DNA from: JASFHF01 sp050123375
GTDB taxonomy: Bacteria; Pseudomonadota; Gammaproteobacteria; UBA12402
Direction: 5' to 3'
Assembly (NCBI GenBank): GCA_050123375.1
Contig: JASFHF010000011.1
Location: 1-51,465, forward strand
DNA: 51,465 nucleotides
Below, piece after piece: positions 1 through 5,928 of the stretch. The notes beneath the pieces are model-generated. The model saw only the letters and a program-made list of their open reading frames with translations, ran no database searches and was not told where the DNA came from. The position numbers and the translations under genes were made by a program. Positions within the stretch are counted from its first letter, which is position 1. Every line of letters begins with the position of its first letter.

Positions 1-20
1 TGTCCGGCGCTGTGCGACCC

Positions 21-67
21 GCCCCAAAAAATCCTTTCGGGCTACGCCCTTCAGGATTTTTTGGGGC
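21..67. repeat. Long perfect hairpin at window edge
   Basis: A 15-bp perfect stem (GCCCCAAAAAATCCT at 21-35 pairs with 53-67) encloses a second short stem GGGC-TAC-GCCC at 39-49. It could be a bidirectional terminator or the hairpin of a repeat element. It sits between an inverted TGTCCGG at 1-7 and the two CCGGACA motifs at 78-84 and 102-108. Confidence 0.6.
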
Positions 68-74
68 GTTATAC

Positions 75-127
75 AAACCGGACAGTTTATTTGCTACAAA
101 ACCGGACAATTTTATTTGTTGCTAACA
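75..127. mobile_element. Possible insertion-sequence terminal repeats (IS21-like)
   Basis: Two tandem copies of a roughly 24-bp motif, CCGGACA followed by an A/T-rich TTTATTTG, start at 78 and 102 and run towards a possible TGT terminus (reverse strand, near 127). An inverted TGTCCGG lies at 1-7. Multiple short internal repeats near a TGT end are typical of IS21-family elements. No transposase is in view, so this would be the end of an element lying to the left, or a relic. Confidence 0.3.
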
Positions 128-183
128 TTATTGATTGGTGTTTGTTTTTATTTCTTAATAAAAAATAAAAATTATTGTTGTGC

Positions 184-321
184 CTGTGGGTATGTGGTCA
201 AGAAGCCGATAGTGTGGATAAGTTGTTGGCAAAATAAACATCAAGATTTTGTCAACAATTTATCCATACGTGCCCTACGGGCATTGGCTGCGTCCTTCGG
301 ACTTGTCCACATACCCATATG
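184..321. repeat. Large imperfect palindrome (about 138 bp)
   Basis: The outer arms pair TGTGGGTATGTGG (from 184) with CCACATACCCATA (ending 321). The inner arms pair GTGGATAAGTTGTTGGCAAA with the complement around 250-275. The right arm carries two additional small hairpins (GCCC-TAC-GGGC and GTCC-TTC-GGAC) that the left arm lacks. A short open frame through it is not convincing as a gene. It looks like a dispersed intergenic palindromic repeat. Confidence 0.6.
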
Positions 322-377
322 TTTTCATTTGCTAAAATAAATTTCGGTAAATTTTTTTATATAGTTTATTAAATCAC

Positions 378-572
378 TTAAATTTTTCTTTCGGCACACA
401 AAATTATATCTCTTGCTAAATCTTTGTCTTTAGTACGACAAAGTAAAAGATAATATCTTACTGATAATTTATGTCCGCACAAAAGCGCTTTTTCAAAACA
501 ACGTTTTGCGAAATTAATATGATTATTTGCCAAAGCTTTCAAACCTAATTGAAATAATTTATTTGTGTTCAT
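378..572 (-). CDS. Small TPR/Sel1-like protein, 64 aa (paralogue of next gene)
   Basis: Function is not recognised. The protein is one helix-turn-helix unit of TPR/Sel1 type (A-x-x-C-F-E-K-A-L-x-x-G-H-x-L-S-V-R-Y) followed by an ending LARDIILCAER. The same ending occurs in the 86-residue product of the gene just upstream at 646-906, so the two are paralogues from tandem duplication. A ribosome site (AAAGGAGG on the minus strand) precedes the ATG. It is the last gene of a minus-strand run headed by the membrane protein at 1404-1925 and including csrA, about 73 bp after its neighbour. Confidence 0.6.
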   Translation of the reverse strand: MNTNKLFQLGLKALANNHINFAKRCFEKALLCGHKLSVRYYLLLCRTKDKDLARDIILCAERKI

Positions 573-645
573 TGTAATGCCTCCTTTAAACCCCTCTCTT
601 TCAAACTTTCTATAACAATTATTATCACACGCGCTCCTCGCTCAA

Positions 646-906
646 CTACATTAATCGTTCAGCGCAAAGTATGATGTCTCTAGCAAGTTTTTTATCTTCC
701 ATTGCACGCAAGTATCGACAATACCGAACTGCCAGTTCATGTCCTTGCAAAAGCGCTTGTTCAAAATAGCTTACAGCAGAATCAATGTTGTTTCGTAATA
801 ATGCGTGCAATGCTAATTTAAAAAGCCTCGCAGCGTTAACATCAATTTTTCGCGTTTTTTGTTTCGGTATAATAACAGCCCCGTACATATTTATAGACAT
901 ACTCAT
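646..906 (-). CDS. Small TPR/Sel1-like protein, 86 aa, coupled to csrA
   Basis: Function is unknown. About 20 N-terminal residues are followed by a TPR/Sel1-like helical pair (AVSYFEQALLQGHELAVRY) and the ending KLARDIILCAERLM, shared with the 64-residue downstream paralogue. Its ATG overlaps the csrA stop codon (903-906, ATGA arrangement), which indicates translational coupling to csrA. A product made in fixed ratio with CsrA might modulate or partner it, but that is an inference from position only. Confidence 0.65.
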   Translation of the reverse strand: MSMSINMYGAVIIPKQKTRKIDVNAARLFKLALHALLRNNIDSAVSYFEQALLQGHELAVRYCRYLRAMEDKKLARDIILCAERLM

Positions 907-1109
907 TGTTGCACCTCCTTGTTGTCATTTAATACATCTGTGTTTTGTTCATCCCGCGCACGCAACCAAATCTCTTTGCGAAAAATCTCTATATTTTTAG
1001 GCGCATTAACACCTATTTTTATTTGGTTCGTCGAAATTGACAGCACCGTTATTTCAATATTATTGTCAATAACAATACTTTCGTTTGTCCGTCTATTTAA
1101 AATCAACAT
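903..1109 (-). CDS. csrA: Carbon storage regulator CsrA (accessory paralogue)
   Basis: Small dimeric RNA-binding translational regulator that binds GGA motifs in mRNA leaders. At 68 residues it matches the family: N-terminal MLILNRRTNESI with the RNA-contacting arginines, the core IGVNAPKN, then IFRKEIW, the equivalent of the HREEI region with its conserved arginine. The acidic C-terminal tail (DEQNTDVLNDNKEVQQ) is unlike the housekeeping protein. It starts after an AAAGGAGATTGAACC ribosome site and overlaps the next gene. Its place in an accessory module with an HTH regulator suggests a module-specific or mobile-element CsrA, as known for extra CsrA copies on Legionella integrative elements. 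Confidence 0.92.
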   Translation of the reverse strand: MLILNRRTNESIVIDNNIEITVLSISTNQIKIGVNAPKNIEIFRKEIWLRARDEQNTDVLNDNKEVQQ

Positions 1110-1142
1110 GGTTCAATCTCCTTTTAAACCCCTCTCCATTAT

Positions 1143-1385
1143 TTAATTTTTCTCTCCAAATCTATTCTTTAATGACTCTTGATATTTTACAATTTCCTGC
1201 AAAATATCACGCGCTGACCAAACCGCGTTATAAATTGTTTTTTTATCAAGCTCTACTTTACTATCTTCTGCTGCCAATAAACAATCCAAAGTCGCTTTAG
1301 CTTTAGTTAAGTTTTCATCAATCACATCCTGCAGCCAAAGATGTGAAACAATTGTATTTGTATTGTTAATCGTCGACACACTCAT
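1143..1385 (-). CDS. Small helical protein, 80 aa (module protein, left copy)
   Basis: Function is unknown. It is predicted mainly alpha-helical, with the signature DENLTKAKATLDCLL, then a D/E-rich turn, then AVWSARDILQEI. Homologues are at 51085-51327 (nearly identical) and 5504-5740 (clearly related, IKAKAVTGCLL and ALWAIEDYLDEI), giving three family members in one window. The pattern resembles small helical proteins often seen on mobile elements, but no family can be named securely. The ATG follows a strong AAAGGAGG ribosome site, 18 bp after the upstream membrane-protein gene, and csrA follows 33 bp downstream. Confidence 0.7.
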   Translation of the reverse strand: MSVSTINNTNTIVSHLWLQDVIDENLTKAKATLDCLLAAEDSKVELDKKTIYNAVWSARDILQEIVKYQESLKNRFGEKN

Positions 1386-1403
1386 ATTTACCTCCTTTCT
1401 ATA

Positions 1404-1925
1404 TTATAAAACATGTAAAATTTCTAATAATGCAGTTAAAGTAAAAACCGAATTTAATATCCCAAATATCAACGCAATGGTTTCCCCTCTCCGAAATGAG
1501 CAAAAAGAATAAACTGTTATAATTAAACCCGCACAAAAATAAATAATTGGATTAGTTACTGCATAACCCCAGGTACAAATTAAAACCCCAATTACACTAA
1601 GCCAGGTTAAATAATCTTTAAGCTGCCCACTAAAACTGAAATAAGTAGCAGCTAAAGTGCCAAGACAAATTGGAACACCGCTTTTCCATATATGCGAAAT
1701 TGGTAAAAACGCAATAGCTGCGCCAATTGATAAAATTATTTCTAAAATAGTGAAAAAAGTATTTTTTTCTAATAAAGCGGTAACAAGTAAAAGCAATGCA
1801 CCAATTAAATAACAAAGTTTCTTAGTAATAGAAACATCAAAGAAATTTCCAGCTATCGTGATGACTAAGCCGATGATGGCTAAAGTAAAAGTGATCTGAT
1901 GTAATTTGCGTCCTTTCAAGTTCAT
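1404..1925 (-). CDS. Multi-pass inner-membrane protein, 173 aa (left copy)
   Basis: Function is unknown. About six hydrophobic helices, beginning with a TLAIIGLVITIAG segment; there is no signal-peptide cleavage site and no recognisable catalytic motif. A nearly identical protein is encoded at 50545-51066. It is the first gene of the minus-strand operon driven by the promoter at 1952-1980, and the order membrane protein then small helical protein is the same in both copies. The regulator gene at 2149 is transcribed divergently from the shared intergenic region. Confidence 0.75.
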   Translation of the reverse strand: MNLKGRKLHQITFTLAIIGLVITIAGNFFDVSITKKLCYLIGALLLLVTALLEKNTFFTILEIILSIGAAIAFLPISHIWKSGVPICLGTLAATYFSFSGQLKDYLTWLSVIGVLICTWGYAVTNPIIYFCAGLIITVYSFCSFRRGETIALIFGILNSVFTLTALLEILHVL

Positions 1926-1951
1926 AATTAAATCTCCGTTTCGGTATGCTT

Positions 1952-1980
1952 AATATAGTACCGCCTATGCATTTTGTCAA
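1952..1980 (-). promoter_or_regulatory. Sigma-70 promoter of the membrane-protein/csrA operon
   Basis: On the minus strand, TTGACA (1975-1980), a 17-bp spacer and TATATT (1952-1957). The same elements with the same spacing occur at 50490-50518 ahead of the paralogous gene. The conservation between copies supports function. Confidence 0.75.
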
Positions 1981-1981
1981 T

Positions 1982-2010
1982 AAAATGTACATAAAAATAA
2001 TAGACATTTT
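1982..2010. promoter_or_regulatory. Candidate operator (29-bp inverted repeat)
   Basis: AAAATGT (1982-1988) and ACATTTT (2004-2010) form a 7-bp inverted repeat directly upstream of the -35 box at 1975-1980, and include the palindrome ATGTACAT. An identically built site is at 50460-50488 in the other module copy. The adjacent HTH regulator is the obvious candidate ligand (inference). Confidence 0.5.
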
Positions 2011-2078
2011 CATGAAAATTACCATGAACATAAATATGCTTATTTTATACCGTTATAACTCATTGTTCTACCCAGTGA

Positions 2079-2107
2079 TTGACTAAATATTTTTGTCTAG
2101 CTATACT
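2079..2107 (+). promoter_or_regulatory. Sigma-70 promoter of the TrmB-like regulator (left)
   Basis: TTGACT (2079-2084), 17-bp spacer, TATACT (2102-2107), followed by a TACGTACA motif and then a GGAG ribosome site before the ATG at 2149. The right module copy has the same TTGACT-17-TATACT arrangement at 50364-50392 on the minus strand, followed by a full TTATGTACATAA palindrome. Confidence 0.75.
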
Positions 2108-2148
2108 TTACGTACATTATTTTTTTCGTAATTAAAGGAGAAAACACT

Positions 2149-2937
2149 ATGGAAAATACTATCGTACTTGAAAGATTCCTTGCAAATGAACTAGATTTAT
2201 CCAATAAAGAAATCACTCTTTACCTTAATTTGTTTAAATATGGCGCGCGCACCATCCAAGAACTTGCGGAATTATCTAACATTAATCGTGTTACCACACA
2301 TAACAATATAGAAAACCTTACCCAGAAAGGATTAGTCACACAAGTCAAAAGAGGGCGTGGTTCAAGACGTCTTATCATGGCCGAACCGCCAGAAAAATTA
2401 TCAGTGATCTTTAAGGAACGACAAGCAAAAATAATAGCCGCCGAACAACAACTAGACCTTATCACTAAAGAACTTTTGAATCTTAAACAAGAATATAGCA
2501 TAAGTGATAATATAGAAATTAGACAATACAAAGGCAAAGATGAGGTTGCTTTAATTTATAATGATATTATAAAAGCCAAGGAAATTCGTTCTTATCTAAA
2601 TTGTGAAAAATTCATGAAAATATTTCCAGGAAACATGAATAAGTTTTTGCAAGCACATAAGTATAATCCCAAAATGGAAGTATGGGAAATAATGGAAAAT
2701 TCTGAAGAAGCAAGGTTTTATGCTGGCCACATGCCAACAGAAAGGTTTTATTATAAATTAACAGACAAACAACTAATAAATTTAACCTCTATTGATTATC
2801 TATTATTTGATGGAAAAGTGGCTATGATTGATGCAGCAAAAGGGATAAGCGGTATAGTTATTGAAAACGAAAATTTTTATTATAACGCTAAAGCTATACA
2901 TGAGTTTGTTTGGGATAGTTTGCCAGACTATAAATAA
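2149..2937 (+). CDS. TrmB-like winged-HTH transcriptional regulator (left copy)
   Basis: The N-terminal winged helix (about residues 15-85: SNKEITLYLNLFKYG, TIQELAELSNINRVTTHN, then LVTQVKRGRGSRR as the wing) is of the TrmB type, a family best known from archaea and uncultured bacterial lineages. A short coiled linker (about 95-120) leads to a C-terminal effector domain (about 125-262) with QYKGKDEV, IRSYLNC and the conserved DYLLFDGKVA. It overlaps the convergent gene 2928-3968 by 10 bp. The paralogue at 49526-50323 is nearly identical up to about residue 120 and then clearly diverges. The inducer is unknown. Autoregulation through the GTACAT motifs in the upstream region is plausible. Confidence 0.8.
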   Translation: MENTIVLERFLANELDLSNKEITLYLNLFKYGARTIQELAELSNINRVTTHNNIENLTQKGLVTQVKRGRGSRRLIMAEPPEKLSVIFKERQAKIIAAEQQLDLITKELLNLKQEYSISDNIEIRQYKGKDEVALIYNDIIKAKEIRSYLNCEKFMKIFPGNMNKFLQAHKYNPKMEVWEIMENSEEARFYAGHMPTERFYYKLTDKQLINLTSIDYLLFDGKVAMIDAAKGISGIVIENENFYYNAKAIHEFVWDSLPDYK

Positions 2938-3968
2938 TTAGTAACCCAGTACATTATATTCTTTCTATCGGGTTTGTACTTATTTTTAAAATCATGTATA
3001 CCTATGTCTTCTGAACCACCTAAATTGATATATTTGGTTGAAGCATTATTAAATAATTCAATAAACCAATAGTCACTTAGATATTTATATTTCTGACGTA
3101 ACATAATACAACCATAAGGAAGTGTATAACTATGCTCATTATTCTTTGTCAACACATAAAAACCCGCCGGATTTCGATTTATCAGTATTATTTTGCGTTC
3201 TAAATCTTTATTTGGAATATCACTGAAGATCATATTGTAATAATCAAAAGGGCTAGATAAATTTAGTTTATTTGCAAACTCATTATATCTTGAAAAAAAC
3301 GTATTAACAATGCGCCAAGCATGATACTGAAAATCATCAGATATTAGTATTATCTTATTGTTACGTTTCAATTGAGCAACACCCCTGAAAACACGGCCAA
3401 GACGACTACTTTTAGATGTATTGCGAATAGCCATTATTGTTTTCTCACGATCAAAAATTAATTCCGGATAAGTATCATCTTCTGAATGCGTAGAACTGTG
3501 CCACGGGAATTCTTTTGCGCTCTTAAATCCATATTGCAATAAAAACTCATACTGCTCCGGAAAAAGTTTTTTCACATAACAGCAAACGTTATATTCCCGT
3601 TTAATTTTTTCAGAAAGCTCTACAATAATCGGCAAAATATTTTCACCCATCGGCCGAATCCAATACATCATAATAATATCAGGCTGTTCTATCTTAGGAT
3701 AAATCGCAATTGCACAAAGATTTTTGCCGTCATAATACTTATAGCCTAAATTCTCCGGACCAATTCCAAAAGTTCCTTGGGTAATATAGATCCAGGAATT
3801 ACCATAAGTATGCTTTTCTTCCTTAGCAAAAAAATCTTCGAATAACGCATAATCTTTCGCAGTGATCGGCGTTATATTTGGATTTTTCGAAGCTATATCA
3901 CGAATTATATTATTTACGTGTTCTAACTTCTTTTTATATTGTTTTAAATCGTCGTAACCTTTTAACAC
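2928..3968 (-). CDS. DUF2156/GNAT-fold acyl- or aminoacyltransferase-like protein (left copy)
   Basis: 346 residues, read from a GTG codon after GAGAGGTG; the same start is used in the paralogue. The C-terminus (YINLGGSEDIGIHDFKNKY, then MYWVTNYL) resembles the C-terminal domain of phosphatidylglycerol lysyltransferase/DUF2156 proteins. The N-terminal half (SWIYITQGTFGIG, MMYWIRPMGENI) looks like a second, degenerate GNAT-like half. No membrane segment is seen, so a soluble transferase is likely; the substrate is unknown. It is convergent with and overlaps the TrmB-like gene. Compared with 48496-49575, the first 170 or so residues are nearly identical and the rest much less so. Confidence 0.65.
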   Translation of the reverse strand: MLKGYDDLKQYKKKLEHVNNIIRDIASKNPNITPITAKDYALFEDFFAKEEKHTYGNSWIYITQGTFGIGPENLGYKYYDGKNLCAIAIYPKIEQPDIIMMYWIRPMGENILPIIVELSEKIKREYNVCCYVKKLFPEQYEFLLQYGFKSAKEFPWHSSTHSEDDTYPELIFDREKTIMAIRNTSKSSRLGRVFRGVAQLKRNNKIILISDDFQYHAWRIVNTFFSRYNEFANKLNLSSPFDYYNMIFSDIPNKDLERKIILINRNPAGFYVLTKNNEHSYTLPYGCIMLRQKYKYLSDYWFIELFNNASTKYINLGGSEDIGIHDFKNKYKPDRKNIMYWVTNYL

Positions 3969-4105
3969 AATAGCACCTCTCTACATCATTGATATCAAGG
4001 TATCTATTAACAAGATCCTTATTATTCTAATTATTACCACAGCTTGGTATTAACCTTCCATGCTAATATTCATAGATAAGGTCGGATTGTATATTATGTG
4101 GAATT

Positions 4106-4572
4106 ATTTGGCAAACAAAGGAACTGAATAGAATAAAATATAAATTAACGGGTACTATTATACCCCATATAGCACTTAATTATCCGTTAGAAATTCCCGT
4201 TATTAGGCTATTGTAGCTTAACAACGCGGCGGGTTGGTTACCACCGATTCGCCCCTGTTGATTTTTTTGTTTTTTTATTTTTTTGAAGAAATAAAAAAAA
4301 TGAAAAAAATCATGGTTCGGACTGTTCTCACCACCTTTATTTTACGAAATAAAGAACGCGCAAGTTTTGACCTCCTTTGTTGACTGTTATTTATCTGCGA
4401 GATAAATAACAGTTTCAATAATTATCCTTGTTATCTTTAGGCTTTGTTTTTACACAAAGCTTACGCATCAATTTTCATATTATGACGGCAGATGGTACCG
4501 ATATTCATCCGATTTGATAACCGTGTTCAGTGATTCACGGAATGCGTAAAGTGCATTAAGCTTTCAATTTGT
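4106..4572. other. Non-coding hairpin cluster at island border
   Basis: No gene is seen. Four perfect or near-perfect hairpins occur in 200 bp: 4260-4311 (T-run against A-run, about 20 bp), 4335-4354 (CTTTATTT-TACG-AAATAAAG), 4383-4413 (13-bp stem around TGCGA) and 4441-4460 (GCTTTG...CAAAGC). The regular spacing is unusual. They could be terminators, the footprint of a mobile-element end, or a single-strand replication or recombination site. No established family is recognised. Confidence 0.5.
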
Positions 4573-4914
4573 TTAATTCCATTTTAATTCTTGTAATTGT
4601 TTTTTCCGTCTTTTAACATTCTGTCTGGAGTTATTTAGTTGCCGTTTTAGTTTAGCAATTTGTTTTTCTAATAATTCAATTTTATGTTTGTGTTCATGTA
4701 TGCTGTTTTTAGCTTGCACATGGCAATTTCTCCAATGCATTCTCTCCTCATAAGCTTGTGTAAGTTGGTGATTAAAACTTTCAGTTTCTTTACACATTTC
4801 ATGCTTAATTTTACGACTATTTTCGCGCTCTTGTAAAGCGTATGGAATAAGCCAGAACAAAATAGATGATAATATAAGTATTAATATCATGAATATAATT
4901 AAGCATATAGTCAT
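4573..4914 (-). CDS. Small membrane-anchored coiled-coil protein, 113 aa
   Basis: Function is unknown. One N-terminal transmembrane helix (about residues 3-27, isoleucine/leucine-rich) is followed by a charged coiled coil to the end, with a strongly basic tail (NVKRRKKQLQELK). The layout recalls small mobilisation or phage-type accessory proteins with a membrane anchor and a nucleic-acid-friendly tail, but no family is recognised. It is divergent from the HTH gene at 5002, sharing an 87-bp intergenic region. The ribosome site is weak, so the start is less certain than the frame. Confidence 0.5.
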   Translation of the reverse strand: MTICLIIFMILILILSSILFWLIPYALQERENSRKIKHEMCKETESFNHQLTQAYEERMHWRNCHVQAKNSIHEHKHKIELLEKQIAKLKRQLNNSRQNVKRRKKQLQELKWN

Positions 4915-5001
4915 AACAAATAATTGTTATGTAAAGCTTTACATAATCACTATGTAGGGCGCTGAAGCAAAAAAATAAAAATAACAAAACGAGGTAATAA
5001 T

Positions 5002-5220
5002 ATGAAGAATAAATTTTCTTTAACAGCAATGAATCAACTTTTAAATCCAGCAGACGTTGCCGATTTATTAGGAATCAAAGTCGAAACACTACAAATCTGG
5101 CGCTGCAATCATCGCTATGATCTCCCCTACGTCAAAATCGGCGGCCGGATTCGTTACAAAATAAGCGATGTCGAGAAGTTTATAGAAAGTAGAACGATGA
5201 GAAATGATAACATAATTTGA
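5002..5220 (+). CDS. Excisionase/AlpA-type helix-turn-helix protein
   Basis: A 72-residue DNA-binding protein of the MerR-like HTH_17 type. The order LLNPADVADLLGIKVETLQIW, then LPYVKIGGRIRYKISDVEKFIES is the classic excisionase/AlpA fold: helix-turn-helix, wing (GGRIRY) and final helix. Such proteins direct excision or regulate integrase genes of mobile islands. The ATG has an ACGAGGTAA ribosome site. Presence beside a tRNA gene and accessory genes fits an integrated island, although no integrase lies in the window. Confidence 0.8.
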   Translation: MKNKFSLTAMNQLLNPADVADLLGIKVETLQIWRCNHRYDLPYVKIGGRIRYKISDVEKFIESRTMRNDNII

Positions 5221-5350
5221 TTTTTTCAAAATCTGACTTGTTTAAAAAATCACCAAACAGCAAAATTAGCCAATGGAAGCCTGTCTTTGCAGTTGACATC
5301 ATGCCACGAACGATAGTATCTTGTTTATGTGCTCAAAACACTCGCGAAGA

Positions 5351-5454
5351 TCCACGTTATTTACGTGGAAGCTATATGATATGGTTGGGTGTGGTGAATA
5401 AACCCTAACGGGTGAATAAGCCAGCCGTCTTCGTGCGGTTTTGACGCCCAACCA
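5351..5454 (+). ncRNA. Candidate structured RNA with multi-branch fold
   Basis: Hairpin TCCACGT-TATTT-ACGTGGA (5351-5369) is followed by a closing stem TGGTTGGGTG (5382-5391) against CGCCCAACCA (5445-5454). This closing stem encloses ACCC-TAAC-GGGT (5402-5413) and AGCCG...CGGTT (5423-5440). The result is a compact branched fold of about 100 nt in a 283-bp gap without a convincing ORF. It ends about 50 bp before the ATG at 5504, so it may be a free RNA or a leader of that gene. No known family was recognised. Confidence 0.4.
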
Positions 5455-5503
5455 CCAGTAATTATTATTGGTGCAATTCAAAAAATACGAAGGAGTCAAA
5501 ACA

Positions 5504-5740
5504 ATGGACGATATTTTTATCTTGAAACCGTATGCTACCGCTCTTGAACTTAAAGACGCAATTGATGAAAGATTAATAAAAGCCAAAGCGGTTACTGGTT
5601 GTTTATTATCGCAAGATTATGATCTTCATGAATCCAATCACGCAATTTTCAATGGCGCACTCTGGGCGATTGAAGATTATCTTGATGAGATTGAGTGTAT
5701 AAGGGATAAGCTGCAAAAAACAAGACATTTAGCTGAATAA
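5504..5740 (+). CDS. Small helical protein, 78 aa (third family member)
   Basis: Related to the module proteins at 1143-1385 and 51085-51327: all share (I/T)KAK followed by CLL, then (A/I)xWxxxDxLxEI. The start chosen is ATG 5504 after a GAAGGAG ribosome site; an upstream TTG in frame (5468) lacks one and falls near the RNA structure. Function is unknown. The family is small, helical and acidic, and here lies downstream of an excisionase-like gene, so it seems tied to mobile or accessory DNA in this genome. Confidence 0.65.
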   Translation: MDDIFILKPYATALELKDAIDERLIKAKAVTGCLLSQDYDLHESNHAIFNGALWAIEDYLDEIECIRDKLQKTRHLAE

Positions 5741-5774
5741 TTCTAATAATATTTGCACAATAACTTTATATTTT

Positions 5775-5806
5775 TTCATGCCTGCAGTAACTTATGCAGG
5801 CATGAA
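5775..5806. repeat. Perfect 12-bp-stem hairpin
   Basis: TTCATGCCTGCA and TGCAGGCATGAA flank an 8-nt loop. There is no T-tract on the downstream side of either strand, so it is not a standard intrinsic terminator. It lies between the 78-residue gene and the KAP NTPase gene and may be an operator or a processing signal. Confidence 0.55.
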
Positions 5807-5928
5807 GTTATTTGCTTGCCAATTATGTGAAAACAAAATATTATGCAATTTACGAAATGATAAATTATGTAAAAAATGTGTTGATAAAATTACGCTTGTT
5901 ATTTGATCGAAATAAGAGGGGTGAAAAT

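Larger units (their letters stand above)
1143..4105. repeat. Inverted duplicate module, left copy
   Basis: Minus-strand reading of this stretch matches 48357-51330 in gene order, promoters, ribosome sites and even the non-coding leader (for example ACATAATATACAATC at the outer edge, at about 4083-4105 and 48360-48379). Identity is high across both outer parts and drops in the centre, roughly 2500-3445 here and 49015-49985 in the other copy. Confidence 0.85.

Noticed and set aside
116..340. Open frame of 74 codons on the + strand
   Set aside because: It runs through the large palindrome and repeat ends, lacks an ATG ribosome site and a recognisable product.
5217..5408. 63-codon frame after the excisionase-like gene
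   Set aside because: It overlaps the structured RNA region, has no ribosome site, and the composition is not protein-like.
5775..5806. Intrinsic terminator
   Set aside because: The stem is strong but the T-run is on the wrong side for either transcript direction.
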